In this document: piece after piece, positions 7,742-16,883 of the stretch
How positions within the stretch are numbered: position 1 is the stretch's first letter
Layout: each line of letters starts with the position of its first letter
DNA from: Paucidesulfovibrio sp050251775
GTDB lineage: Bacteria > Desulfobacterota > Desulfovibrionia > Desulfovibrionales > Desulfovibrionaceae
Length of the DNA: 64,000 bases
Direction: 5' to 3'
Assembly: GCA_050251775.1 (NCBI GenBank)
Contig: JBFWMD010000008.1
Location: 1-64,000, forward strand
Made by a program: the position numbers and the translations under genes
Notes under the pieces: generated by a model
Told to the model about the DNA's origin: nothing
What the model saw: only the letters and a program-made list of their open reading frames with translations
Databases searched by the model: none

Positions 7742-9263
7742 CGGTTGGTTGTTCCCGGCGGAGCCCTTTGTGCCGCCCGGAGCGGAACGGCCCAATTCCG
7801 CCGCCATGACCCGCGGCATTGTCACGGCCTATCTGCTGCTCCTGGCCCTCTGCATGGCCGGGGTCTTCTATGCCTCCTGGGGGATGGACGCCCTGCGCGA
7901 GCATCCCTTCCTGATCGGCTGGTCCTTCGGACTGCTGGGGCTGCTCAGCCTGTTCGTCAATCCGTTGCTGCTCTTTGCCTCGGTGCTGGGCTACCTGCCC
8001 TATTATGCGGCCGGTCCGCAGGTGGAGGTGGGCATCATCACCTTCAACCCGTACTCCATCGGACTGCTGCTCTTCGCCTCCATCGGCATGCTGCGCCTTT
8101 TCTTTCTGAGCTACACGCTCACCCTGAACTTCACGGACCTGATGCTCTGCGGGTTGGCCGTGGTGCTCTTCCAGGGGACGCTGCGCAGCTCGGTTCCCGT
8201 GGACACGGGCTTCATCGCCTTCAACTTTTTCTTTCTCCCGGTGCTGGCCTTCTACGCTCTGCGCGTCTATGTCACGGACGAGGACAGCTACCGCCGGGTT
8301 GTGCGCATCCTGATCCTGGGTCTGGTGATTTTCGCCGTGCTGGCGGTCCTCTCCTTCCTCCAGACCGGAGAGCGCGCCCGTGCCCTGGACGTGCCGCCCA
8401 TCGGCACGGCCACCATGATGGTCCTGAGCATGAGCCTGATCCTCGGATCCGGAGTCGTCACCTTCCGACCGCTGCGCATCGCTCTGACCCTGATCTGCCT
8501 CGCGGCCATGATCCTGACCTTCTCCCGCGTGTTCATCATCATTCTGCTGGTCTCCCCGTTCTGTTACATACTCATCCGGCGCGGCAAAACCACCACGCTC
8601 TTCCTCACCTTCTTTGTGACCAGCCTGATCGTAACCATGCTGCTGATCGTCTATGCCCGCGTGCTCCAGCCCGACAAGACCATCTTCAACAGGGAGCAGG
8701 AACGCTCCGAGCAGCGCCTGACCAACGCGGACAACTGGATGATGTCGCTCTACGGACGCATCGGCCAATACAGTGCGGGCCTGGACAATTTCCTTGAGCA
8801 CCCCTTCTTCGGCGTGGGCCTGTATCGCGGCAAAAAAGTCATCACCCAGCACAACTTCCACATGGAGTGGCTGGAATACAGCGGCGCCATGGGGTACATC
8901 TTTTATTTCCTCTTCCTCATCAGCCACGCCGTGCGCATGAAGGACCTGGCCCAGGAGGACATTCCCATCCGCTGGCAATTGCTGGCCAACCTCATGGTGC
9001 TGAACAACTGCCTTTTCAACGGCATCATCCACGGATACATGCCCCACGTCGTCTACATCCTCATGGGACTCACCGAGGCCAGGGCCACCTATCTTCTGCG
9101 GCAGAAACGGCTGGCCCAGGACGAGGCCCGCGACAATCCGGATCCTGCTCCGGTCGCCGTTGCCGTGCCCCTTGCCGCCTCCGCTTCCAACGAGGAGCGC
9201 GAGCCGGCCCGGAACCGTATTTCCGGCGATGAACTCTACGACCGCTACTTCGGCACACGCTGA
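7734..9263 (+). CDS. O-antigen polymerase/ligase-like membrane protein (Wzy type)
   Basis: The 509-residue protein is strongly hydrophobic with about ten to twelve membrane segments between residues 25 and 440, and a longer loop near 310-365 containing LDNFLEHPFFGVGLYRGKK, typical of the Wzy_C/O-antigen ligase family. Such proteins join repeat units or ligate glycan to an acceptor at the periplasmic face. The chosen ATG overlaps the preceding gene by 8 bases; MTRGIV at 7806 is an alternative but has no ribosome site. The C-terminal 60 residues are hydrophilic and probably cytoplasmic. Confidence 0.82.
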   Translation: MPSGWLFPAEPFVPPGAERPNSAAMTRGIVTAYLLLLALCMAGVFYASWGMDALREHPFLIGWSFGLLGLLSLFVNPLLLFASVLGYLPYYAAGPQVEVGIITFNPYSIGLLLFASIGMLRLFFLSYTLTLNFTDLMLCGLAVVLFQGTLRSSVPVDTGFIAFNFFFLPVLAFYALRVYVTDEDSYRRVVRILILGLVIFAVLAVLSFLQTGERARALDVPPIGTATMMVLSMSLILGSGVVTFRPLRIALTLICLAAMILTFSRVFIIILLVSPFCYILIRRGKTTTLFLTFFVTSLIVTMLLIVYARVLQPDKTIFNREQERSEQRLTNADNWMMSLYGRIGQYSAGLDNFLEHPFFGVGLYRGKKVITQHNFHMEWLEYSGAMGYIFYFLFLISHAVRMKDLAQEDIPIRWQLLANLMVLNNCLFNGIIHGYMPHVVYILMGLTEARATYLLRQKRLAQDEARDNPDPAPVAVAVPLAASASNEEREPARNRISGDELYDRYFGTR

Positions 9264-9323
9264 GAATACCGCCGGAACAGGGCGGCCACGCCAGGGCGGA
9301 CCCGCCGCAATCCGCTGGCCGTC

Positions 9324-9352
9324 TTGACGCAAAGACAGCGCCCCGATATGCA
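9324..9352 (+). promoter_or_regulatory. possible internal sigma-70 promoter
   Basis: TTGACG and TATGCA lie 17 bases apart in the 131-base gap between the polymerase and first glycosyltransferase genes, with a predicted start near 9359. It could give the sugar-assembly genes an activity independent of the sigma-54-type promoter. Confidence 0.4.
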
Positions 9353-9394
9353 GGAGGACCATTGTGATCCCTTCAGCCTGGGAGCAAATCCAGC

Positions 9395-10642
9395 ATGAAT
9401 GAGCAAGGTTCCCGGCGCCCGCATCTGCGCTTCGCCTTTCTGACCTCCAACTACTATCCCGTGGACCGGGTTCAGATCTCAATCCTCTTTTTCAAGGAAA
9501 TTCCCGCCCGCAACTATTCCATCGATTTTTTTCTGCAATCGGCCCAGGACGAGGACCACTTCCGCATCCTGCCTCTGGAGAGGAACATCGGGCGGGTGCT
9601 GCTCGCGCCCATGCGCACGAACGGCGCCACCCTGAGCCGCATCCGTAAACGTATCTACGACTTTTTCAATGACTTCAGAATATTCGGACAAGCACGCAGC
9701 AACCGCTATGACTTCATCCAGGTCCGCGACAAGTTCGTCAGCGGACTCCTGGGCCTGCTTGCGGCGCGGTTGAACCGCACTCGTTTCATCTACTGGATGA
9801 CTTACCCTTTTCCCGAATCCGATCTGGAGAGCGTGCGCCAGGGCATCACTGCCTACCCCACGCTCTACCGCCTGCGGGCTTTCGTGAACGGCTTCCTGCT
9901 CTATCGCGTGCTGCTGCCGAGGGCGGACCACGTCTTTGCCCAGAGCGAACAGATGAAGTGCGACCTGATCGAAAAAGGCATTGACGCGAAAAAGATCACG
10001 CCCATGCCCATGGCCGTGGCCGACCACATGATTCCCGAGCGCCCCACCCAGGACGAGATCGACGACCAGTGCGTGGCCTACCTCGGAACCATGGCCCGCA
10101 TCCGGCGGCTCGACTTCCTCATCCGGGCCTTCGCCCTGGTGCTCAAGCAGCGCCCCTGCGCGCGGCTGCTGATGATTGGCGACGGCTACGAACCCGAGGA
10201 CATGCGCGAACTCAGGCAGCTCGTGTCGGATCTGAACATCGCGGACCGGGTGGAATTCACGGGCCAGCTGCCCATTGAAGCGGCTCTGGCCCGGGTGCGC
10301 ACGGCTCTGGTCTGCCTCTCCCCGCTCTACCCCTCGCCGATCTTCAATCCGGCCTCCCCGACCAAGCTTGTGGAATATCTGGCCATGTCCCGCGCCGCCG
10401 TGGTCACGGACCACCCGGAGCAGCGGCTGGTCATTGAGCAGAGCCACGGCGGCATCTGCACGCCCTACGACGAGACCGCCTTTGCCGAGGGCATCCTGAC
10501 CCTGCTCGCGGACCCGGAAACCGCCAAACGCATGGGCCGCGACGGCCGTGAATACGTTCTGGCCCACCGGACCTATTCCATTGCCGCGGACCGCACCGAC
10601 GCGGTCTACCGCGAGGTCTGCGGCGCGGAAGCCGAAAAATGA
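9395..10642 (+). CDS. glycosyltransferase, GT-B fold (family 4 type)
   Basis: The 415-residue protein has the two-domain GT-B pattern. The C-terminal half has AYLGTMARIRRLDFLIRAF (about 228-246), a GDGYEPEDM loop, and the nucleotide-sugar segment SPIFNPASPTKLVEYLAMSRA (about 312-332) with the E-x7-E-like ending of family 4 enzymes. It should add one sugar to the lipid-linked repeat unit at the inner membrane. The ATG follows GGGAG by about 9 bases. Its last four bases overlap the start of the next glycosyltransferase (ATGA), so the two are translationally coupled. Donor and linkage cannot be read from sequence. Confidence 0.8.
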   Translation: MNEQGSRRPHLRFAFLTSNYYPVDRVQISILFFKEIPARNYSIDFFLQSAQDEDHFRILPLERNIGRVLLAPMRTNGATLSRIRKRIYDFFNDFRIFGQARSNRYDFIQVRDKFVSGLLGLLAARLNRTRFIYWMTYPFPESDLESVRQGITAYPTLYRLRAFVNGFLLYRVLLPRADHVFAQSEQMKCDLIEKGIDAKKITPMPMAVADHMIPERPTQDEIDDQCVAYLGTMARIRRLDFLIRAFALVLKQRPCARLLMIGDGYEPEDMRELRQLVSDLNIADRVEFTGQLPIEAALARVRTALVCLSPLYPSPIFNPASPTKLVEYLAMSRAAVVTDHPEQRLVIEQSHGGICTPYDETAFAEGILTLLADPETAKRMGRDGREYVLAHRTYSIAADRTDAVYREVCGAEAEK

Positions 10643-11781
10643 GATACGCCTACATCAAGTCCGGCGACGTGCTCGCCGAATACGGAAAAATCCGCGCCTC
10701 GGCCCAAGCGCCCGATGGCGGCCCCCTGGTCTATCTGACCCAATTCCTGGAGGTCACCGAGGGGCACACCCGGCTGGTGCTCGGCACGGGCTCGGACCAC
10801 AGCCGCCCGGCCTTGGCGGACGGGAACACCCGTCTGGAGGGCATGGGCGGCGGCGGGGCCGCGCGCCGCGCCTGGCGCATCCTGCGGGCCTTGCTGCGCC
10901 ACCGCCCGGGCGTGATCATCTGCGGGGAGCGCAATCTCTCCCTGGCCGCCACGGCCCTGGCCGCGCGGCTCACGGGCGCGCGCACGGTCTTCTCCGTCCA
11001 CAGCACCCTGGACCCCTCCAGCACGCGGCCGCACCACCGGCTGCTCTCCCGGCTCAACGCCCTGTGCATGCGCCGCATGGACGCCTGCCTCTGCCACGGA
11101 CCATTCCTGACCCGGCACATCACCCAGATCCGGGGCAACGGGACCAACGTCCTGACCTTTGACCGGGGCATGGACGGTCTGCCCGAGCCCACATTCCCGC
11201 CCCTGCCGGAAACGCCGCGCATCGTGCTCTTCATGGGCCGCCTGGAACGGGCCAAGGGCATTTTCGACCTCCTGGCGGCCATGCGTGGGCCCCTGGAGCG
11301 CAACCCGGACCTGCGACTGGACTACGTGGGCGATGGCCCGGACAAGGAGGAACTGCGGGCCGAAATCCGCACCCTGGGCCTGGAGGGCCGCGTGGAACTG
11401 GCCGGACGCGTGCCCCACGCAGACATTGCCGCGCGGCTGGAAACGGCCTGGGTCACGGTCACGCCCACGCACTCCAGCTGTCCGGAGGGACGCTGCATGA
11501 CGGCCATGGAGTCTCTGCATTTCGGCACGCCACTCATTGCGCCGGGCCACGAGCCGTTTCTCTTCCTGGTGCAGGACGGGGTGAACGGCCTGCTCTATGC
11601 GAGCGATTCCGTGCCCGCACTCCGCCGTCAGCTTGAACGCGTTCTGGGCGACCCGGACCTGCGCGCGGCGCTCTCCGAAGGTGCGCGCCGGACGCCCTCC
11701 CGACTGCGAGGGCACGACGACTTCGGCACGGCCCTGGCCAAGGCCCTGCGACTTGTGGAGGCTCCGGAGCGCTCCGCATGA
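10639..11781 (+). CDS. glycosyltransferase family 4-type protein
   Basis: This 380-residue GT-B protein contains the family 4 features VLFMGRLERAKGIFDLLAAM (about 196-215), GDGPDKEELRAEI, and PTHSSCPEGRCMTAMESLHFGTPLIA (about 276-301), the acidic donor-binding segment. It begins on an ATGA overlap with the previous gene and ends on an ATGA overlap with the flippase gene, so three proteins are made from one coupled stretch. It is expected to work on the cytoplasmic face of the inner membrane. Its sugar donor is unknown. Confidence 0.82.
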   Translation: MRYAYIKSGDVLAEYGKIRASAQAPDGGPLVYLTQFLEVTEGHTRLVLGTGSDHSRPALADGNTRLEGMGGGGAARRAWRILRALLRHRPGVIICGERNLSLAATALAARLTGARTVFSVHSTLDPSSTRPHHRLLSRLNALCMRRMDACLCHGPFLTRHITQIRGNGTNVLTFDRGMDGLPEPTFPPLPETPRIVLFMGRLERAKGIFDLLAAMRGPLERNPDLRLDYVGDGPDKEELRAEIRTLGLEGRVELAGRVPHADIAARLETAWVTVTPTHSSCPEGRCMTAMESLHFGTPLIAPGHEPFLFLVQDGVNGLLYASDSVPALRRQLERVLGDPDLRAALSEGARRTPSRLRGHDDFGTALAKALRLVEAPERSA

Positions 11782-13337
11782 GCGACCAGAAGAGCAGGGG
11801 CTTTCTCGGCTCGGTGCTCACACTCATGAGCGGCAACGTGCTGGCCCAGGGACTGACCATGGCCTGCACCCCGGTGCTGACCCGGCTCTTTCCGCCCGAG
11901 GCCTACGGCGAATTCGCCCTGGCCTCCTCCATCATCATGGTTCTGGCCTCCGTCTCCCACCTGCGCTACAATGCGGCCATCATGCTCCCGCGCGCGGAAG
12001 AGGACGCCGACGCCCTGACCCTGCTCTCGCTCGGGCTGGTGGCCGGGGTCAGCCTGCTGGCCCTGGCCCTGGTGCTGCTCCTGCCGCACACGCTCCAGAA
12101 CCTCTTCGGCCTCCGCTCCGTGGGCACGCTCCGGCTGGTTCCGCCCGGCTGCCTGCTTTGCGGCGGCATCCTGGTGCTCCAGATCCGCAACCTGCGGCAA
12201 AAGCGTTTCCGCAGGCAGGCCGCAGCCCAATTCGCCGGGGCCGCTGGCAGCCGCGCCCTGATCATCCTGGCCGGGCTCTGCGGCCTGACCGCTCCCGTGG
12301 TCCTGGCGGCCATGAAGCCCCTGAACGACTTTTTCCTTTTTTCCGTGCTCGCGGCCGGAGAGGAACGCGGCCTGCGCGGGCGGATCTTCTCCCCGACGAG
12401 CCTGCACCGCGTGCCCGCTGTGGCCAGGGAATACGCCCGGTTTCCGAAATACTGCGGCACGGACCTCGTACTGGTCCTGAACATGGAACTGCCGACCTTT
12501 CTCCTGGCCGTGTACTTCAGCCCTGTGGAAGTGGGGCTCTACAATCTGGCGGTGCGCATGCTCAAGCAGCCGAGCGTGATCATCGGCCAGGCCATTGGCC
12601 GGAGCATCTACCAGCACACCTCGGAGCAGCAAAACCTGGGGCAAAACATCGACGGTTTCGTGCTCCGGGTGCTGGAGTGCAACCTGATCCTCTACCTTTT
12701 TCCCGCCATACTGCTCTGGGCGTACGTTCCGGAGCTCTTCGGCCTGATCTTCGGAGCCAAGTGGAGCGCGTCCGGCGAATTCGTGCGCATCCTGCTGCCC
12801 GTGTTCCTGATGACCTTTCTGTCCTTCTCCACCGAACCCCTGATGGACACCCTGCGGCTCCAGCGCGAACGGTTCCTCTTCAGCGTCCTCCAGATTTCCG
12901 TATCCCTGGCCAGCTTCATTCTGGGCGCGGCCCTGGGCGACGTCACCGGAGCCCTGGTCTGCCTTTCCGGGGGCAGCTCGCTGCTGATCGCCTTTCGCAT
13001 CGGCTGGGTCGCGGCCAAAACAGGCGTGACCCGCGCGGACCTGATCCGGCGCACGCTCCCGCCCGTGCTGGCCTCCGCCCTGCTGGGCGGCATGTTCTTC
13101 GCGGCGGACGCCCTGGCCGGAGCGCGACTCTCCCAGCCGCTCCACGCCACGATTCCGCTGGCGCTGCTGCTGCTCGCCATCTATTTCTACGGATTTTACG
13201 CCCTGCGCTTCCGCGCCCTGCTGCGGGAACGCCGGGACCGGGGCCGGATCCATTCCGGACCAGACGCCTCCGGACCAGACAAACGCGGACCCGGAAACGG
13301 TGGCCCCGAGGCCGGCGGACAGGACGCGCCCGGATAG
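11778..13337 (+). CDS. polysaccharide flippase (Wzx/MATE-like)
   Basis: The 519-residue protein has about twelve to fourteen membrane segments beginning with SVLTLMSGNVLAQGLTMACTP (about 12-32), the usual start of polysaccharide flippases, and the TRLFPPEAYGEFAL motif (about 35-48). It would move lipid-linked repeat units to the periplasmic face. The last 35 residues are a hydrophilic Gly/Pro/Asp-rich tail after RERRDRGR, which is not typical of the family and may be disordered. Translation starts within the end of the upstream glycosyltransferase gene. Confidence 0.83.
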   Translation: MSDQKSRGFLGSVLTLMSGNVLAQGLTMACTPVLTRLFPPEAYGEFALASSIIMVLASVSHLRYNAAIMLPRAEEDADALTLLSLGLVAGVSLLALALVLLLPHTLQNLFGLRSVGTLRLVPPGCLLCGGILVLQIRNLRQKRFRRQAAAQFAGAAGSRALIILAGLCGLTAPVVLAAMKPLNDFFLFSVLAAGEERGLRGRIFSPTSLHRVPAVAREYARFPKYCGTDLVLVLNMELPTFLLAVYFSPVEVGLYNLAVRMLKQPSVIIGQAIGRSIYQHTSEQQNLGQNIDGFVLRVLECNLILYLFPAILLWAYVPELFGLIFGAKWSASGEFVRILLPVFLMTFLSFSTEPLMDTLRLQRERFLFSVLQISVSLASFILGAALGDVTGALVCLSGGSSLLIAFRIGWVAAKTGVTRADLIRRTLPPVLASALLGGMFFAADALAGARLSQPLHATIPLALLLLAIYFYGFYALRFRALLRERRDRGRIHSGPDASGPDKRGPGNGGPEAGGQDAPG

Positions 13338-13474
13338 CCGTCGCAAGATTTGAAGTGGACTGGACATGCGGGCTTTGTTAGGTTCAAAGATGATCTCCTG
13401 AGCTGAAAATACAACTGGTAAGCGGACGTTGGCGGCCTTTGCGTCCGTCCCCCCGGCAACCCGAGGAAGCGCAC

Positions 13475-14515
13475 ATGATCGACTGGTCCACCGAGCACGT
13501 ACTGGTCACCGGCGGCTGCGGAACCATCGGCAGGGAACTGGTGCGGCAGCTTGTCCACGAGCTGGACGTCAAGAGCCTCACCGCCATCGACAACAACGAG
13601 AGCGAGCTGTTCTTCGACTCCGAGAACTACCGCGACCAGCCCAACGTCCAGTTCTTCCTCGGCGACATCCGCGACCGCCTCGGCCTGAGCCGACGGATGC
13701 AGGGCGTGGACACGGTCTTCCACACGGCCGCGTTCAAGCACGTCATCCTCTGCGAAAAGGCCCCCATGGCCGCCGTGCAGACCAACATCGACGGCGTGTC
13801 CAACGTGATCTGGGCCGCGCTCACCGCCCACGCCAAGCGGGTGGTCTTCACCAGCTCGGACAAGGCCGTGAACCCCACCAACGTCATGGGAACCTCCAAG
13901 CTCATGGGCGAACGGCTGATCACGGCGGCCAACGCCGATTCCGGAGCCAGGGACTGCGTGTTCTTCTCCACCCGCTTCGGCAACGTGCTCGGCTCGCGCG
14001 GCTCGGTCATCCCGCTGTTCAAGCGCCAGATCGCCAAGGGCGGCCCCATCACCCTGACCGACCCCGAGATGACCCGCTTCATCATGTCCGTGAAGCAGGC
14101 CGTGCGTCTGGTCATCGACTCCGCGAGCCTCTCCAGGGGCGGCGAGGTGCTGGTGACCAAAATGCCCGTGGTGCGCATCGTGGACCTCGCCGAGGTCATG
14201 ATCCAGGAACTGGCTCCCCGCTACGGCCACGCCCCGGAAGAGATCCGCATCCAGGTCATCGGCCCCAAACCGGGCGAAAAATTCTACGAGGAACTCATGA
14301 CCGGCGAGGAAACCCGCCGGGCCTTGGAGCTGGAACGATATTTCGTGATCAAGCCCGCGTTCCTGCCCCATTTCCGGAAAATCAACTACGACTTCCCGGT
14401 TCCCGTGCTTTCAGAACACGTGACCCGGCCCTACAACTCGGCGGACGAACCCATCATGGAACGGAGCGACCTGCGCGCCTTCCTGCTGGAAAACGGCCTG
14501 CTGGAACTGGAGTAG
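13475..14515 (+). CDS. UDP-GlcNAc 4,6-dehydratase-like short-chain dehydrogenase
   Basis: The 346-residue protein has the nucleotide-binding TGGCGTIG (12-19), GDIRDR, TAAFKHVILCE, and MGTSK, where the usual SDR tyrosine is replaced by Met, as in the PseB/FlaA1/CapD group (Ser-Met-Lys triad). It also has the group's TRFGNVLGSRGSV and MTRFIMSVKQAVRLV segments. The family makes 4-keto-6-deoxy sugars from UDP-HexNAc, the first step towards several deoxy-amino sugars. No aminotransferase lies nearby, so the later steps are unclear. The ATG at 13475 has GAGGAAG 6 bases upstream; an upstream in-frame start at 13439 has none. A 137-base gap precedes it. Confidence 0.83.
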   Translation: MIDWSTEHVLVTGGCGTIGRELVRQLVHELDVKSLTAIDNNESELFFDSENYRDQPNVQFFLGDIRDRLGLSRRMQGVDTVFHTAAFKHVILCEKAPMAAVQTNIDGVSNVIWAALTAHAKRVVFTSSDKAVNPTNVMGTSKLMGERLITAANADSGARDCVFFSTRFGNVLGSRGSVIPLFKRQIAKGGPITLTDPEMTRFIMSVKQAVRLVIDSASLSRGGEVLVTKMPVVRIVDLAEVMIQELAPRYGHAPEEIRIQVIGPKPGEKFYEELMTGEETRRALELERYFVIKPAFLPHFRKINYDFPVPVLSEHVTRPYNSADEPIMERSDLRAFLLENGLLELE

Positions 14516-14557
14516 CCCGCTCCGGCATCCGCATTTCTTACCTTTGGAGAACGCGCC

Positions 14558-15742
14558 ATGAACATCCTGATACTTGGTGGAGACGGCTATCTCGGCTGGC
14601 CCACGGCCATGTACTTCTCCGCCCAGGGACACGCCGTCACCGTGGTGGACAACTATTTCCGCCGCAACGCCTGTCTGGAACTGAACGTGAGCATGCTCTA
14701 CCCGGTCCCGTCCCTGATCAACCGCGCGAGGCTCTGGCACGAGACCACGGGGAACGAGATCAAAGTCGTCATCGGCGACCTGTCCCAGCCCGAGTTCCTG
14801 CGCTCCCTGTTCACCGGGCAGGTGCGCTACCAGTGGGCCGTGGACAGCGAATACCCCGGTCTGCCAGATGTGGTGATCCACTACGCCGAGCAGCCTTCCG
14901 CGCCGTACTCGCTGCTCGACTACCACTACGCGGACGTGACTCTGACCAACAACCTGCGGGTCACGAACAACCTGATGTTCGCCCTGCGCGACTTCTCCCG
15001 GAACACCCACCTGATCAAGCTCGGGACCATGGGCGAATACGGCACGCCCAAGATCGACATCGAGGAGGGCTGGCTGGAGATCGAACACAAGGGCCGCAAG
15101 GACCGCTTTCTCTTTCCGCGCCAGGCCGGCTCCCTCTACCATACCACCAAGGTCATGGACACGGATCTGCTCTGGTTCGGGACCCGGATGTGGGACCTGC
15201 GGGTCACGGATCTGATGCAGGGGCCGGTCTACGGGATCATCACGGACGAATCCGCCGCCGAACCACGCCTGCAAACCTATTTCAACTACGACGAGATCTT
15301 CGGAACCGTGCTCAACCGCTTCATCACCCAGGCAGTGATCGGGCATCCGCTCACGGTCTACGGCAAGGGCGGCCAGACCCGCGGCTACCTCGACATCCGC
15401 GACACGCTTCAGTGCGTGGGCAAGGCGGCGGAAAACCCGCCCGCGCCCGGAACCCTGAGCATCTACAACCAGATCATGGAGACCTTTTCCGTGAACGAGC
15501 TGGCCGAACGCGTCCACCGCGTGGGCCGCGCCCTGGGGCATGAAGTGGAGGTCCGCAGCATCCCCAACCCCCGGCGCGAGGCCGAGGAACACTACTACAA
15601 TCCGACCTATGACAAGCTGCTCGAACTCGGCGTGGTTCCCCACTACCTCACCGACGACAGCCTGGCCGCCATGTTCCTCGTGGTGGAACGCCACAAGGAA
15701 AACATCTGTAAGGACACCATCTTCAAGGGCATCAAATGGTGA
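14558..15742 (+). CDS. sqdB: UDP-sulfoquinovose synthase homologue (SQD1/SqdB family)
   Basis: The 394-residue protein follows plant SQD1 through its length: GGDGYLGWPTA (7-17), LIKLGTMGEYGTPKIDIEEG (152-171), the catalytic YxxxK as YHTTK (194-198) with Thr157 upstream, HPLTVYGKGGQTRGYLDIRD near 265-284, and EAEEHYYN near 340. SQD1 joins sulfite to UDP-glucose to form UDP-sulfoquinovose. I expect the same or a closely related reaction, giving a sulfonated sugar for the polymer rather than for sulfolipid, because the gene sits between sugar-nucleotide genes and no sulfolipid glycosyltransferase is apparent. Specificity for sulfite cannot be proven from sequence. A TTTGGAG ribosome site precedes the ATG. 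Confidence 0.8.
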   Translation: MNILILGGDGYLGWPTAMYFSAQGHAVTVVDNYFRRNACLELNVSMLYPVPSLINRARLWHETTGNEIKVVIGDLSQPEFLRSLFTGQVRYQWAVDSEYPGLPDVVIHYAEQPSAPYSLLDYHYADVTLTNNLRVTNNLMFALRDFSRNTHLIKLGTMGEYGTPKIDIEEGWLEIEHKGRKDRFLFPRQAGSLYHTTKVMDTDLLWFGTRMWDLRVTDLMQGPVYGIITDESAAEPRLQTYFNYDEIFGTVLNRFITQAVIGHPLTVYGKGGQTRGYLDIRDTLQCVGKAAENPPAPGTLSIYNQIMETFSVNELAERVHRVGRALGHEVEVRSIPNPRREAEEHYYNPTYDKLLELGVVPHYLTDDSLAAMFLVVERHKENICKDTIFKGIKW

Positions 15743-15786
15743 CGGACGTTCCACGTCCGCACGCCCCAAGAGCAACGGGAGCAAAA

Positions 15787-16797
15787 GTGACGCATTCGCG
15801 ATGGCTGATCACCGGAGGCTGCGGCTTCATCGGCACGGCGCTGGTCCGGCGGCTTCTGGCCGAAAACCCCGGCGTGCGCATCCGGGTTCTGGACAACCTC
15901 AGCGTGGGCAACCTCGGCTATCTGGCTGCGGCCTGCGACTACACCGTGCAGACCAGGGAACAGCTCGGTGACGACTCCGAGCCTCCCGTGGGCGTGACCT
16001 TTTTCCAGGGGGACATCCGCAACCCCGAAGACGCGGAAGCCGCCGCCAGGGGTGTGGACGTGATCGTGCATCTGGCCGCCAACAGCGGCGTGCCCTATTC
16101 CATCGAGCACCCCCGCTTCGACATGGAAAGCAACGTGCTCGGCGCGTTCAACATGCTGGAGGCGGCCCGCCTGAACGGGGTCGGCCACTTTGTGCTGGCC
16201 TCGTCCTCGGCCGTGGCCGGGGCCGCTTCCCCGCCCATGCACGAGAAGATGATCCCCCGGCCCATGTCGCCCTACGGCGCATCCAAGCTCGCGGGCGAGG
16301 GCTACTGCTCCACCTATTTCCATTCCTACGGCGTGAAGACCGTGAGCCTGCGCTTCGGCAATGTCTACGGCCCCTGCCCCTCGCACAAAACCTCGGTGGT
16401 CTCCAAGTTCATTCACCGCGCCCTTGAGGGCCTGCCCTGCGAAATCTACGGGGACGGCAAGCAGACCCGCGACTTCATCTTCATCGAGGACATCGTGGGC
16501 GCGGTCGTGGCGGCGGCGCACTACGACCAGGGCGGCGAGGTCTTCCAGATCGCCACCTCCAAGGAGCGCACCGTGGGCGAAATGGCCGAACTGCTCGCCG
16601 AGGCCCTGGGCCGCTACGGGGTCAAGGTGGCCATCGAATACAAGGAACCCCGCCGGGGCGACGTGGTCCGCAACTATTCGGACACGACCAAGGCCAACAC
16701 CCTGTTGGGCTGGAAAGCCTCCATGGAGCTGGAGCCGGGGCTCGCGGTCACGGCCGAGCATTTCTGCGGCGGAGCAGGCAAAAATTCAAGGAGCTGA
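15787..16797 (+). CDS. NAD-dependent sugar epimerase/dehydratase (GalE-like)
   Basis: The protein has the extended SDR signatures TGGCGFIGTALV near the N terminus, DNLSVGN, HLAANSGVPYSIEHP, the catalytic YGASK, and RFGNVYGP. It is closest in style to UDP-glucose/UDP-GlcNAc 4-epimerases and related UDP-sugar enzymes. The chosen GTG at 15787 has GGGAG 5 bases upstream and puts the Rossmann motif at the normal distance; an ATG at 15736, overlapping the previous gene and preceded by AAGGG, would add a 17-residue proline-rich extension and cannot be excluded. It presumably supplies a UDP-sugar for the repeat unit. Confidence 0.8.
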   Translation: MTHSRWLITGGCGFIGTALVRRLLAENPGVRIRVLDNLSVGNLGYLAAACDYTVQTREQLGDDSEPPVGVTFFQGDIRNPEDAEAAARGVDVIVHLAANSGVPYSIEHPRFDMESNVLGAFNMLEAARLNGVGHFVLASSSAVAGAASPPMHEKMIPRPMSPYGASKLAGEGYCSTYFHSYGVKTVSLRFGNVYGPCPSHKTSVVSKFIHRALEGLPCEIYGDGKQTRDFIFIEDIVGAVVAAAHYDQGGEVFQIATSKERTVGEMAELLAEALGRYGVKVAIEYKEPRRGDVVRNYSDTTKANTLLGWKASMELEPGLAVTAEHFCGGAGKNSRS

Positions 16798-16883
16798 CAG
16801 GGAACACCGCGCTCCTTTGCCGCGTGAGCAGCCGTTGTTCCGCGCGGACGTTCCCCTGGACAGCAAGGATACGGGTAGCATCG

